From Dermacentor variabilis (taxonomy: Eukaryota; Arthropoda; Arachnida; Ixodida; Ixodidae), in contig NC_134574.1 in the NCBI RefSeq assembly GCF_050947875.1, positions 152,374,934 to 152,438,933 of the forward strand: DNA of 64,000 nucleotides, in the 5' to 3' direction. The notes under the pieces were generated by a model. That model made no database searches. It was not told where the DNA came from and saw only the letters and a program-made list of their open reading frames with translations. Below, one piece after another: positions 22,622 to 33,879 of the stretch. Within the stretch, counting starts at the first letter, position 1. Every line of letters starts with the position of its first letter. Position numbers and translations under genes: made by a program.

Positions 22622-23240
22622 ATGGTACATTTTACTTGAGAGTGTATTTCCAGAGAGGCAGACAGAATTTGCACAAGAATAATGGTGAATTCTTGTCTAA
22701 TTGCAAAATGTGTAGTACTGGACATTTGAACTAATTACTAAAGATGTTGCAAAGTACCCCGCAGGGGCGTCTGCGTAAGCAGGCGTTTGGTGTGTTGCGA
22801 CACCACGCACCCGAGCACACGAGGGATGGACCCTCCCGCGTCTAACCGTGCGCGGCTTAGCCGTGTCCGAGGAAAGGGGGATCCTCGAAGTTGAGCCGAT
22901 GCTGGGTGTCCGGGCCTTTATGGCCCCCCGGCGGAGACAACACACCTCTTTGGCGTCTGCTTCACGTAGACGGCACCCCGGACTGACCCACCCGGGGAAA
23001 ATCCATAGTTGCCTTTTCCTGTCTCTCTTTCCCTACTACCTTCGTCTTTCCCTTACTTTCCACCTTTCCTATCTTCTTCTGGCTTCCCCTTTACTCCCAA
23101 TTTTTCCAGGCAGCAAGAGTTAACCTTGTGTGTATAACCAACCTAGGTTATTTCATATTTGGTTATAAGGATAACGTACAGCTGGCGTTTGCAGGAAACG
23201 TTTTTACAGTCCCCGTGGCGTCCCCTTGTAGGGCTCCACG

Positions 23241-24575
23241 GTGGGTGGCTGGCGTTATTGCCGAAAATTACATTATTCTATGGCTGGTTCCTTTCCTCCC
23301 CTCCCAGATCGCCTTCAGAAAAGAGAGTGCACCGAAGATGTATTTCAGTTTTTTGGACGTCAAAGACCCAACTTCCCACCATTTCACGTCATTCATTCGG
23401 AAAAGTCCGATAAACAGGTACGCACAATCTCCCCATTTCTAGTTTGGAAGACATTTACTGAGGCTCTTGGTCCAGGTTACGAGGCATCAAGGATGGCAAG
23501 TGGAGATTTCCTTTTGGAGCTCCGTGATTTGAAACAATTCGAAAAGTTACCCAATCTAGTGTCTTTTGGGGACTTTCAAGGGACAGTGACTCCGCACCGC
23601 ACTATGAACACTACACGCGGCGTTGTCTCAGATGATGACCTACTTCAGCTGACAGAGGCAGAGCTCCTAGAGGACTTCAATGAACAAAATATTGTTAATG
23701 TGAAAAGAATAAAGATGAGGCGCGATGGTAAAGAAATTACGACGAAACACCTAATTCTCACCTTCAATTCTAGTGTCCTGCCCGAATCAATTGAGGCCGG
23801 GTACATCAAGCTCCGGGGTAGGCCGTACGTACCAAATACGCTCCGATGTTTCAAATGCCAGCGCTTCGGCCACAGTTCGCAGAGCTGCTGAGGCCGCCAA
23901 ACATGTGCGAAATGCAGTGCCCACGAACACACCACTGAAGCTTGTGGAAACGCTCTCTACTGTGTAAATTGTGATGGGGAGCACGCCGCGTACTCGCGGT
24001 CGTGCCCATCCAGGAAAACAGAAAAGGAAATGGTTACAATCAAAGTCAAGGAAAACATAAGATTCAAGAAGGTACGCAGGCGAGTTTCATACCTGCCCAA
24101 GAAAACCTTTGCCGATGTGAGGCGTCAGGGGGCAGCGTTACAACGGCCTCCGGCGGCTGTCCGACTCACAAGCAGTGAGTCGGCAGCTACGCCGTCTGCC
24201 CCCACGGTGGTTGCAGCTAGCGCTGCTCCGCCAACCCAGCAGAAGGGGCCATCGATCCTGAAGGTGGGCGCAACCGAGGCTGCCCCAACCTCCCCGGCTC
24301 CTTCCAGTGCTGGCAACAGCCGGCGCAGCCAAATCCCTCAGGGAGCCCCATCTACTTCCGGGCTGGTGGGCGCAGGGGTCTTGCCTTCCGGGGCAGGACT
24401 CTCACGGAAAACTTCTCGCTCGCAAGAGCATGCGTCGGGCGCCTCACAAGAGGCAATGGACACTACACCTATCCTCACGGCGCGCCAAGCGCCTAAGGAG
24501 TAGCGAGACTCCCTCGAACGCTCCAGAAAGGGCAAGACCCCGATTACAGGGCCTCGAAAGAGCTCTGTAATCTAA
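23241..24575 (+). pseudogene. LINE copy 1 ORF1 (gag-like, one internal stop)
   Basis: ORF1 proteins bind the element RNA. The start is unresolved, since the open frame runs upstream without a clear ATG. After an N-terminal region come three CCHC-type knuckles: CFKCQRFGHSSQSC (23849-23890), CAKCSAHEHTTEAC and CVNCDGEHAAYSRSC. A TGA immediately after the first knuckle splits the frame; the bases resume in the same frame, so a single change (likely an Arg codon) explains it. The C-terminal ~170 residues are rich in Ala, Pro and Ser and probably disordered, ending near 24575. ORF2 begins 64 bases later. Confidence 0.85.
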
Positions 24576-24638
24576 TCTCTCAAATCTCTGTAATTAATAC
24601 TTCTGTTTCTGTACACACAGCACCTATTTACTACCAAC

Positions 24639-25658
24639 ATGTATACACAGATAATTCAATGGAACGTCAGAGGTCTTCTTAGAAACCTTGATGATGTGCA
24701 GGAACTCATCCAAAAACACAATCCCAAAATGCTGTGATTACAGGAAACACACTTAGAAAACAAACACAAAAACTTTCTCCGACAGTATATAACTTTTCGC
24801 AAAGATCGCGATGATGGCGTTGCATCTTCGGGCGGTGTAGCCATTGTCACTCACAGAAGTAGAGCGTGTCAACCTTTACAGCTACAAACGCCCCTTGAAG
24901 CAGTGGCGGTTCGAGCTGTTCTTCTAAATAAACTCGTTTCTATTTGTTCGCTTTACGTACCCCCACACTGCAAATTAAACAAACATGAATTTCAGTCATT
25001 TATAGACGAATTGCCATAACCTTGTGTTGTTCTTGGCGATTTCAATGCGCACAGCTGCCTGTGGGGCGACTCTCGTATAGACGCCCTAGGTCGTCTTGTT
25101 GAACAGTACCTTTTTTCTTCAGGTGCGTGCTTGCTGAATAAGAAGGAACCGACATATTACTCTCTAGCAAACAGAACCTTTTCTTCAATAGATCTTAGTA
25201 TAGTTTCTCCGTCCATACTGCCCGAACTCGAATGGGAAGTTACGAACAATCCTTACGGGAGCCATCACTTCCCCATACTGATAACAACACATAAAGAAAA
25301 CGAATGTCTACCACAGGCTCCTAGGTGGAAGATCGATACCGCCGACTGGGAGAAATTTCGAACTCTCACAAGCATCACATGGGCTGACGTGTCTTCTATA
25401 GAAATTGATGCTGCTGTGGAGTATCTTACAGAATTATTAATAGATGCCGCATCAAAATGCATATCCGAAGTAAGTGGTTTCGCATACAAACGACGTGTAC
25501 CGTGGTGGAACAGGGAATATAGGATCGCCCGTAAGAATCAGAACAAGGCAGGGGGGTTGCTACGCGCTTCTCCCACTGCAGAGAATCTTATCAACTTTAA
25601 AAAAGTAAAGTCCCAAGGCAGGCGAACCCGCCGACAGCCCAGAAGAGAGAGTTGGTAG
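24639..25658 (+). pseudogene. LINE copy 1 ORF2 endonuclease (stops)
   Basis: AP-type endonuclease that nicks the target for reverse transcription. It starts at an ATG giving MYTQIIQWNVRGL (the usual N-terminal Asn). LQETHL follows with the catalytic Glu, then GGVAIVTH, VVLGDFNAHSCLWG with the Asp/Asn motif, and SSIDLSIVS and NPYGSHHFPI, where the conserved SDH is SHH. In-frame stops fall just before LQETHL and just before PCVVLGDFN. The SDH change removes a catalytic Asp. The frame ends at 25658 in a basic linker, where it is broken. Confidence 0.85.
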
Positions 25659-27113
25659 TAGTTTTTATCGAGTATTAACTCGTTCAGAAATGAGGCCAAA
25701 GCCTAGAACAGGGTTAAAAGGATTAGAGGGTGGCAAACATATTCACTCCCTCTGGTAAACACACAAGGCGATACACTGTAAGACCAGGCAGATTCACTTG
25801 GGGAGTATTTCGAGAGCTTTCAAGTTCAACAAATTATTCACAATCCTTTCTGAAATTCAAACAAATAGAAGAATGTAAGCCATTCATCAGAAAATCTCTA
25901 CCGAATGAACCACACAACCGTCCTTTTAGCATTGCCAAGTTGAGAGCTGCCTGGAGTGCATGCAAGTGCTCTGCACCGGGATCTGACAGAATCATGTATG
26001 AAATGATCAAAAACTTGCACACTGACACCCACGTTATACTACTCGCACTTTTCAACACCGTTTGGGCTGTAGGACACCTTCCAACTGCAAGGAAAGAAGC
26101 CATTGTCGTCTCTGTTTTGAAACAAGGCAAAGACTCTTCTTCAGTGGCAAGTTACCGCCCGATAGCCCTCACAAGTTACCTTTGTAAGGTATTTGAAAAA
26201 ATGATTAATCGGCGACTCATTCATTTTCTTGAACAGAGAAAAATGCTTGATCCCTATCAGTGTGGCTTCAGGGAAGGGCGCTCCAAAACTGATCACCTTG
26301 TACGTATTGAAGCAAACATCCGTGACGCATTTGTACACAAACAGTTTTTCCTATCCATATTCCTCGATATGGAGAAGCCATACGACCCAGCGTGGCGCTA
26401 CGAAATCTTGAGAGACCTGTCAGAAATGGGAATCCATGGTAATATGCTAATCGTAATAGAAAACTATGTGTCCACTCTTACCTTCCGGGTAAAAGTCGGC
26501 AATGTTCTCTCACGTCCTTTTGCACAAGAAACTGGTGTACGTCAAGGAGGCGTGCTCAGCTGCACGCTCTTTATCGTGAAGATGAACACGCTTCGTGCTT
26601 CATTACCACCTGCCATTTTTTACTCTGTCTATGTAGATGACATTCAAATAGCTTCCAAATCCTGTAACCTCGCAGTGTGCGAGAGACAAGTACAGCATGG
26701 CTTGAACATGGTGTCCAAGTGGGCAGACTAAAATGCATTTAAAATGAACCCCCAAAAAAGCTCTTGTGTTTGCTTTACAAGAAAAAGAGGCCTGGTCCCG
26801 GATCCTTGCTTAAAACTGTGTGGACAACAAATACCTATCAACAAGGAGCACAAATTCCTAGGTATTATGCTTGACTATAGACTCACTTTCGTTCCACACA
26901 TTAAGTATCTGAAAGAAAAATGTCTAAAAACAATGAACCTAATGAAACTTCTATCCCAGACTACATGGCGTAATGACAGGAAGTGTTTAAAGAATCTATA
27001 CAAGAGCCTAATTCGGTCTCGATTGGATTATGGTGCCTTAGTATATAACTTTGCCGCCCTGAGTGCGCTAAAGATGCTAGATCCTGTTCACCATCTAGGT
27101 ATCCGCTTCATCC
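25659..27113 (+). pseudogene. LINE copy 1 ORF2 reverse transcriptase
   Basis: A 333-codon open frame (25730-26731) holds the fingers (YRPIALTSYLCKVFEKMI), motif A (FLDMEKPYDPAW), motif B (TGVRQGGVLSC, with Arg where Pro is usual) and motif C (YVDDIQIA), so both motif C aspartates are intact. A TAA then replaces a codon in SKWAD*NAFKMNPQ. The thumb continues in frame from 26744, through HKFLGIMLDYRLTFVPHI and LIRSRLDYGALVY, to the truncation at 27113. The RNase H domain is absent. Confidence 0.87.
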
Positions 27114-27116
27114 ACT

Positions 27117-27410
27117 TTAGCGCACTCTAAAGTGACTGTCAACTTTTTCATTGGTTATACAGGCAATTTCGTTGTATAGAGGCGTTCGCTGTAGGGGCGC
27201 TCGCCTGTGTGTCAGCAGCAGAGAACGACCAACATATGCTCTATTAGCTGCGCATACAATGTTCCCTTCATCGTAATGCACGTTTTTGCAGTACAAGTTT
27301 GTTGTATCTGCCATTTAGAAGAAGGTTACGTTTGGTTACTACTCCACAATAGAGCGTTTTCGCTTCTAGGACAGAGACAAACTTAAATAATCTGAAAACC
27401 AATAAAAATT
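27117..27410 (+). repeat. Dispersed repeat R3, copy 1
   Basis: Matches 34645-34925 in the same orientation. Landmarks are AAAGTGACTGTCAACTTTTT, GTTATAC, TTTCGTT, GCAGTACAAGTTT, GGTTACTACTCCACAA and GAGCGTTTTCGCTTCT. It abuts the truncated end of LINE copy 1. Family unknown; no coding capacity. Confidence 0.85.
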
Positions 27411-27517
27411 GTAGATCAGTGTAGCATCCGCGACCGTGTTCGCGCCTTTTCAGATTGTGCTTCGACGCCGTGGTGCTCGCTGTGCATCTTCGCGGCGTCC
27501 ATAGCTTTCTGGTAAGA

Positions 27518-28042
27518 CGCGTTCACGAAGTGAAACATGCTTATAATTTTTTTCTGTGCATCACGCTTGAGGCTATGGGTATGTGTTCCCTACGGTTTGC
27601 TCAACACCTCCTAGATATGACTCCAAGCTTTCTTGCTCCGATGGTGACGTATACCCACCATAGTCCCAAATTTTTCCGGGCTGGTGATATTCCGTGGTGG
27701 CTTTCTTCTTTGACCCGCGACTGATCAAACTCTTCTTTCGTAAACGTAGGAGCGACTAAAGCGGTGTATGCAGCAGTTTTAAAAATTTGTTCATTCGCCT
27801 TTATGAATGGCTATATCGATCGTTGCTCGCCGACAAAAGAAACATAAATGTATTCGGCTAAACTGAAACTACACATACTTTTCAAGCCGTAATATCGCGT
27901 TCCACGCACGACAGAACCGTGCACAGTTCCCGGTGGCGTATTGTGCAAGACGGCTGCCAGGCCACAGACAGCCAGAAAGATGAAGTAAGAACAAACGCCC
28001 TCTTTGTCTTTTTATTGCGTCAGCATTGGGAGTGTCGGATGG
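27518..28042 (+). repeat. Dispersed repeat R1, copy 2
   Basis: Partner of 16264-16836; landmarks are given there. Confidence 0.8.
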
Positions 28043-28847
28043 GTGAAAAAAAAGCCACAGTTTCGCCTGGAAGGCGCAACACCTAATGCGATAGCAAATT
28101 AGTAGAGAGCTGTACGAAGTAAGGATTGTAGATTTATCGGCCGTATAAACCTGTAAACATTAGCTTGCTAAATTAGCAATGTTATAGCCTGTAAGCACGA
28201 CTGAACAAGGACGTCCAAAAAAAAGCAGACGCACAGAGGCAGAGCTTGCCAACGTGTTTTCACTAAATTAAAGAGCACGGTGTCACGCGCGCAGAGGTGA
28301 ACATGAACACACCTCGCTCAAGAAGCGCTCCCTTAGTAGAGTTTTTAATTATTCATTCTCGTTGGTTAGGCGTATAAATGCTTACGCATGTAAAAAAGCG
28401 AAAGAAACCATTGCGTCTTAAGTTCAGATCACATTCTTTTTAACAATGCTCGCCTTTGCTAACGGCTGATGGGAACACTATGGGTGCGACGTGTACTCTG
28501 TTGTCAGTTTTGCGCTCTTCAGGGATTAGTTTGAATATCGATAGGCCACATTACGAGAGGACCGCGTCAGACGGCGTTAACTTGCCAAGGGTGGCTGAGC
28601 GACGTCATGCGACATCCTAGTTTAAGTGCAAGCGTAACTGGCCAACTCATCAAAAAAATCGGGCGGATGCTTAAGCTTCGCCTATAATATTGGAACGCCT
28701 ATAGCATTCAAAGATCCCTGACTTCTTCTCACGCTTTGCGGCCACTGCAGCGTATGCAGCAGTAAGGTTTACCGGGAAACGCTGGCCGCGAACGCTATGC
28801 GCGAAGGCGGTATTTGTGGTAGAAACACGGCCTCTCACGTGGGCCGC
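28043..28847. other. No recognisable gene
   Basis: Apart from a short segment near 28780 shared with 7446-7475, nothing is recognised. Confidence 0.5.
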
Positions 28848-28848
28848 G

Positions 28849-28908
28849 ATGGATGGATGGATGCTATGAGCGTCCCCTTTGGAACGGGGCGTTAGGTTGC
28901 GCCACCAA
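28849..28908 (-). mobile_element. GGAT-tail LINE, 60-bp 3' remnant
   Basis: GATGGATGGATG followed by TATGAGCGTCCCCTTTGGAA and GGTTGCGCCACCAA, the reverse complement of the 3' end seen at 61560-61625. Only the last ~50 bases and three tail units remain. Confidence 0.8.
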
Positions 28909-29129
28909 CGCGGTACACATTTTGCGAAACGTAAGGCGAAGCAGTCGACCAGTGCAGAGACGGATTAATTGAGATCTCTACTTTCACAGTCAGGATGTAA
29001 GCGCACACTTAGACTATCTTTAAAATAAAATACCGAAATAAATACTGAGATACCATATGCAGTCGTAAGCGTTCACGATATCGTATAGGTTAAGATTATC
29101 ACGATAGAGAACTAAGCATTTCTGGACAT
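28909..29129. other. No recognisable content
   Basis: Short AT-rich stretch between the 60-bp LINE remnant and the CR1 element; possibly decayed CR1 5' sequence. Confidence 0.35.
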
Positions 29130-29434
29130 CACAACGCTATTTGCCAAGACGGGTTACAAGTACGAAATAATTGATGGTATCTCGGATCACAATGCTGTTT
29201 TTCTATCTGTAAACCGGCCAATCCATAACCAAAGTTTTACGCTGTCCACGTTTCGAGACTTTTCCAGAGCTGATGACGTCCGTATCACGGATGAACTATC
29301 CAATAATTTCGACGCATTTTTGGCATTTGGACTATCTAGTGACGTTGATGCGCTCGTGGCGTGTTTTGAAAGCATAGTAAAATCATGTATATATCGATTC
29401 GTTCCTTTGAAAACTAAGAAAAAAAAACATTAAC
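29130..29434 (+). pseudogene. CR1 endonuclease, C-terminal end
   Basis: The tail of the AP-type endonuclease is recognised by IIDGISDHNAVFLS (the SDH motif) and the following linker. The frame stops at a TAA immediately after a run of nine A (29419-29427). With one A fewer it would continue into the 29444 reverse-transcriptase frame, so a single slippage in the A-run explains the break. Confidence 0.85.
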
Positions 29435-29443
29435 CTTCCCTGG

Positions 29444-31315
29444 ATGAACCGAGAACTGCTGCACTTATCGCGACGTGCTGGTAGACTTCGCACTAAACGC
29501 TCGAATAATCCTGAGGCATGCGTTTTGTACGCTCAGGTAAAAAATGAACTCCAGAAAAAAACCACCTCGGCCAAAAATTTCTTCTATCATGTTCAGTTGC
29601 CGAAACTGCTCAAGTCTAACCCCCGTAAATTCTGGTCTTTCATATCTCCTGGCTCTTCTTCTTCCACATCTTTTAAAATCAACAACAGTGTTGTTAACGA
29701 TCCATTAGAGATTTCAGAAGCGTTTAATACATATTTTCAGTCAGTATTTGCCTCGGATGATTCCAGTCGTTCAACATTTGCAACTAACGATTCATATGCA
29801 ATTGATGATATCAACATTAGCCAAGAAGGTGTTTTGAATCTCATACTAAACTTAGATACTAAAAAGCCAGCCGGCCCTGATGGAATTCCGAATTCCTTTT
29901 TAGTACGATTCTCGCAATGGACATCTAAATATCTGTTTATTATATGTCAGAAGTCCCTTAATAGTGGCGTTGTGCCTTCTTCCTGGAAAAGAGCTAAAGT
30001 ACTACCTTTATATACATCTGGTGACAGGCAGCTCTTATCTAACTATAGGCCCATTTCTTTAACTGGAACCTCATCTAAAATACTAGAACACATAATCTAT
30101 AAGCATATAATACTGTTCCTTGAAAATAATAACCTATTGAACAGCTTTCAGCACGGCTTCAGGCGCGGTTTTAGTACTGTAACACAACTTACGGAGTTCA
30201 CTCATGACCTTTCCCATTACATCGACTTCGGTAATCAGATTGACACCATTTTCATTAACTTTAGCAAAGCTTTTGACACTGTACTACATTCTAAATTGCT
30301 TTTGAAACTCCACAATATTCTAAATAACCCTCAGTTAGTGTCTTGGATTTCCAGTTTCCTTTCTTTGCGTTCCCAATTCGTGTGCTATGATTCTGCGGAT
30401 TCGTCGGTAGTCGATGTCACCTCAGGAGTCCCACAGGGATCCGTACTTGGCCCTCTACTATTCTTATTGTTCATTAACGACCTTCCAGACCATGTTACTT
30501 CTAAAATACGCCTCTATGCAGATGATTGTGTTATGTACAGCCCAGTTCACTCACTCGCTGATCATCAGCGCCTTAAAGATTCCTTTGCTTCATTTTGTGA
30601 CTGGTGTGCGACTTGGAAAATGAGCATAAATTTTGATAAAACTGTTCTAATGTCTTTTACTCACAGACACATGCCCGTATGTTATGATTATATATGCAAC
30701 GGTGTACCACTAACAAGAGTTTTTCAATACAAATATTTAGGCGTCATTTTTACACCCACTTTGTCTTGGTCTAAACATATAGATTACATTTGTAGTAAAG
30801 CGTTAAAAAAACTTGGTTACATCCGCCGGACGTTGTCTCCTGCTCCGAGGGACACTAAATTAGTAGCATATAAAACACTGATTCGCCCAATTTTAGAATA
30901 TGCTTCCTCCGTATGGAGCCCATATAAACAATGTGAAATTAATTGTGTTGAGTCTAGCCAGAGGAAGGCTATTCGTTTTGTTTACCGTCGCTTCGACCGA
31001 GACTTTTCACCGTCAGCTGCTCTTACGGAATTAAGCCTCCAGTTTCTTTCTAGGCGGCGGCACATAGAATCTCTGAAGATTTTCTATTCTTATAAGAACT
31101 CTCTTTGTCACCTATCAGATCCCTCCCTTTTAATGCCTGCTTGCCCGACTTCAACTAGAGCTTATCACGCCTCTAATATCAGACCACTCCATCCACGCAC
31201 TAACACTTTCAAATACAGTTTTTTTCCCCGCATGATTGAACAGTGGAATTTGTTACCTGCCGAAGTTCGTTTGTTACCGATTTCTCAATTTTTAAATGCT
31301 ATTGCTGATGTATAG
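29444..31315 (+). CDS. CR1 LINE reverse transcriptase (623 aa, motif A mutated)
   Basis: Uninterrupted 623-codon frame; ATG chosen as the first after the upstream stop, although the native protein began further upstream with the endonuclease. Linker: residues 1-140. Reverse transcriptase: about 145-430, with KPAGPDGIPNSFL, SNYRPISLTGTSSKILE, FRRGFSTVTQL, motif A at ~270-276, SGVPQGSVLGPLLF, and motif C YADD at residues 358-361. Thumb/C-terminus: FQYKYLGVIFTPTLSW, LIRPILEYASSVWSP, and a final IEQWNLLPAEVR block common in CR1 ORF2. The motif A aspartate is Asn (IFINFSKAFD, codon at 30257), so polymerase activity is probably lost despite the intact frame. No host promoter is seen. Confidence 0.9.
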   Translation: MNRELLHLSRRAGRLRTKRSNNPEACVLYAQVKNELQKKTTSAKNFFYHVQLPKLLKSNPRKFWSFISPGSSSSTSFKINNSVVNDPLEISEAFNTYFQSVFASDDSSRSTFATNDSYAIDDINISQEGVLNLILNLDTKKPAGPDGIPNSFLVRFSQWTSKYLFIICQKSLNSGVVPSSWKRAKVLPLYTSGDRQLLSNYRPISLTGTSSKILEHIIYKHIILFLENNNLLNSFQHGFRRGFSTVTQLTEFTHDLSHYIDFGNQIDTIFINFSKAFDTVLHSKLLLKLHNILNNPQLVSWISSFLSLRSQFVCYDSADSSVVDVTSGVPQGSVLGPLLFLLFINDLPDHVTSKIRLYADDCVMYSPVHSLADHQRLKDSFASFCDWCATWKMSINFDKTVLMSFTHRHMPVCYDYICNGVPLTRVFQYKYLGVIFTPTLSWSKHIDYICSKALKKLGYIRRTLSPAPRDTKLVAYKTLIRPILEYASSVWSPYKQCEINCVESSQRKAIRFVYRRFDRDFSPSAALTELSLQFLSRRRHIESLKIFYSYKNSLCHLSDPSLLMPACPTSTRAYHASNIRPLHPRTNTFKYSFFPRMIEQWNLLPAEVRLLPISQFLNAIADV

Positions 31316-31404
31316 TTCCTTCAGATTTTTATATTTCGTTTGTTATCCATTTCTCAATTTTTAAAATGCTATTGCTGATGTATAGTTCCTTCACATCTTT
31401 ATAT
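31266..31404 (+). repeat. ~69-bp tandem duplication at the CR1 ORF end
   Basis: TTCTCAATTTTTAAA-TGCTATTGCTGATG-TATAGTTCCTTCA is present twice with a 69-70 bp period. The first copy holds the last ~16 codons and the stop; the second lies in the 3' UTR. The units differ at only a few bases. Confidence 0.9.
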
Positions 31405-31468
31405 TTCTATGTTCTTGTTTCCCCATATCATAATCAGTTTTCTTCGCATGTAATCCCACTCCTGCCAT

Positions 31469-31482
31469 AGCCCTAAAGGGCT
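31469..31482 (+). other. CR1 3' stem-loop
   Basis: AGCCC-TAAA-GGGCT is a perfect 5-bp hairpin just upstream of the tail. A 3' UTR stem-loop of this kind is the expected recognition element for the reverse transcriptase in CR1/L2-like LINEs. Confidence 0.6.
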
Positions 31483-31490
31483 GCAGTATG

Positions 31491-31516
31491 TATAAATAAA
31501 TAAATAAAAAATAAAT
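31491..31516 (+). repeat. CR1 (TAAA)n tail
   Basis: TATAAATAAATAAATAAAAAATAAAT terminates the CR1 copy, a short tandem repeat in place of a poly-A tail. Confidence 0.85.
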
Positions 31517-33839
31517 TATACTTACTGCCATATTGACGCGCGTACAGGTTACATTTTTCACCGGCTAACCACTGATAGAAAGTTATCACTGACATTACGT
31601 GGCAATGGGACACCTGACTTGTAAAGCCGGTGGTTTATTTAAAGGCTTATGGGAAATTATTTTGAGTCAAGTATAGATTTCGCTGGAAATACAAAAAGCG
31701 CAGAAAAGGCTAGCCTATCTGCGCGATGTAAATATTAGGGAACTGTTGAGGAAGATGCTTTCTTTTCTGTGGATATAATTAGCATGGCCATAACGAAAAC
31801 TTTAATGAATCATTTCGCTATTTACTATTGTGGTGGCATATCTAGTTTATTTACAAAGTGAGGGGGGAGGAGATAATCGCTTAATCGGCGCCAGTTGGCG
31901 GTCGTTGATTCCTTTAGAAGCGTAAAATGATGCGGGGGAAGCGATGCTCTTGTCCGACAGGGGCAAGAAACATCCATGTCTGAATATAACAAGAAAACGT
32001 GTTGGAAAATTGGATATTGTACAGTGTGCTTTAGTTGTCGAGTTTTTCATTCTTATGCGTAACAAGTGCAGAGCTGCATTTTGTCATGTCGCTCGCTTAC
32101 CAGATGCACACACTTTGGAATTACCTTTAGGGTGTGTTGCAAAAAGCGCATACGAGGTTTTTAGCTTCGTTAACAGGGCACCCATGCTCGCAGTGTCGTA
32201 TATTAAGGATCATTAAGCTTGGCCGTATGGTTCATCATAGTCTGCGTGTTGTTGCGGAGGTAGGCGTACCGTAAGTAATAATACCTGGTTTTTGCAGCGA
32301 TGCTGTTAGCCTATAGTTGGTCGAGGTTTTCAAGTCCGTGCGCGTGGTTTTACTCACTCAAGAACAAACGGCGGTTGAAAGGTTTGGTGCTTGATTGTCC
32401 GCGGAAGCTAATTACGTTCTTCATATATACTGATTACAATCGATGCTATGTTGCCCGCAGGTATTGCGTAAGTCTCATTTGAACAATTTTCTGACATATT
32501 TTACTTTCAGAAATACAATTAGTTCAATAACGCACTTGCGCTTGGCGGAGGGCCTACAAGAATGAGAATACATGCCACACTACGGCTCCACAGTCAACTC
32601 CTATAACAATACAAAGCTATCATGTCTGCAGCTTGTGTGTAAACAATACTCAAATTTACGCATTTCTCTGGTACATTTTACTTTTAAAAATTGATTCAGT
32701 TCAATGAAACATTTGCACTTGGGCGAACGGCTTAGAATAATGAGGATGCATGCTGGTTTCCGGATGCGTGCGGGAAGGGGTAGGAGCATTACTTATGTCG
32801 CTTTTGTGGCGTGTAATGTGGGCAACGGCTTTGCCCTTACCCACTTCCACACGCTTGAACAGAGGCGGAGGTTTTCTCAGGCGCGCTCATGAGAACAAGA
32901 GGCATGACAGCCTTAAAATTATTCGTATATGTGTTGTTCATCGCTTCCCGTATACTTATTAACATTCTTACATCTACAAGCATCATACATTGCTTTCATT
33001 TTTGGGACGCAGAGAGATAACAGCTAGAAGCGATGAGGCTCGTGTGATCTCGATTGCTCGCGTGATATCCTAACGCTGCTACCTCACCACTTGAAATGAA
33101 CTTCGCGTCACTTAGATTTCGATATTCAGCTGGATTATATAATCGAGGCAAGAACGCACCAGGGTTTTCCGATACACCATACGGAGTTCCACAGGAGGAG
33201 GACATTTAAACTACTTGCATGGCAAGAGAAATTAGTACAAAGACAGAAAAGCGACGTAAGATGAACGAGTGCCTTGAGTCTTAAAAGGGCACCCTTTCAC
33301 TCTCACTCACGCTGCCTGAGAGTTTGTGACCGAAAAATTGCGAATCCCACCCACATGTTGGAATAAGTGTTAAACAAAGATTTATTCGATGTTTTTGGAT
33401 ACATTAAATAACTGTTAGGCGTAAACGTATCGTTAATAGCTGAGATATTCATACAAAATGGCGCAAATTGAATGCCGATTTGGACAAAATGTGAAGCTAG
33501 TGACACAAATGCATGCGAACAGATTTTTATTCAAACGTAACTCGATCTTGCAAATGTAACATAACGACCCAAACGTTTCAATGCAGGTGCGGCCTCCGTT
33601 TCAGCACGGCACAAATGCACAATAAATGCTGGCATCTTCTTTTCGCTACATACTGTCATAAATGTCGGAAATGACGTTCTCCCGTGCCTACTTGCATATA
33701 CGCAGTGACCCAAGTTGTTTATTAAGGCGAAAGCATTAGATCGCGCATGGGTCGAAAAATCCGACTTCCATCGGGCGTTATGGCACCAAAATTCAAATGG
33801 ATTCATGATTACTGGGTACATAATCTTTTTATTCAAACT
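31517..33839. other. No recognisable gene
   Basis: Short frames only (60-90 codons), no domain. No dispersed-repeat partner was noticed in the window. Confidence 0.45.
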
Positions 33840-33879
33840 GAAACTTTCAGTTGCTAAACCTGCGCTTTATATGTCTTCT

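Larger units (their letters stand above)
22757..27115 (+). mobile_element. I-superfamily LINE, copy 1 (3'-truncated)
   Basis: The 5' end CCCCGCAGG...GCGT is identical in position to that of the copy at 41715, so both start at the true 5' end. It has a GC-rich 5' UTR (22757-23240), an ORF1 with three Cys knuckles, and an ORF2 with an endonuclease and reverse transcriptase. It breaks off at 27113-27117, inside the thumb region, against dispersed repeat R3, so the RNase H domain and tail are missing. The I-superfamily assignment comes from the RNase H seen in copy 2. Confidence 0.9.
29130..31516 (+). mobile_element. CR1-type LINE, 5'-truncated
   Basis: Plus-strand LINE with the end of the endonuclease, a complete reverse transcriptase frame, a short 3' UTR with a stem-loop and a (TAAA)n tail. 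The motif set (GVPQGSVLGPLLFLLFINDLP) and the 3' stem-loop plus short-repeat tail suit the CR1 clade. It is the best-preserved coding sequence in the window, but the endonuclease is out of frame with the rest and most of the 5' half is missing. Confidence 0.9.

Noticed and set aside
22697..22945. Minus-strand frame in the 5' UTR of LINE copy 1
   Set aside because: The same region in copy 2 also opens on the minus strand because of GC-rich, stop-poor sequence; no conserved protein.
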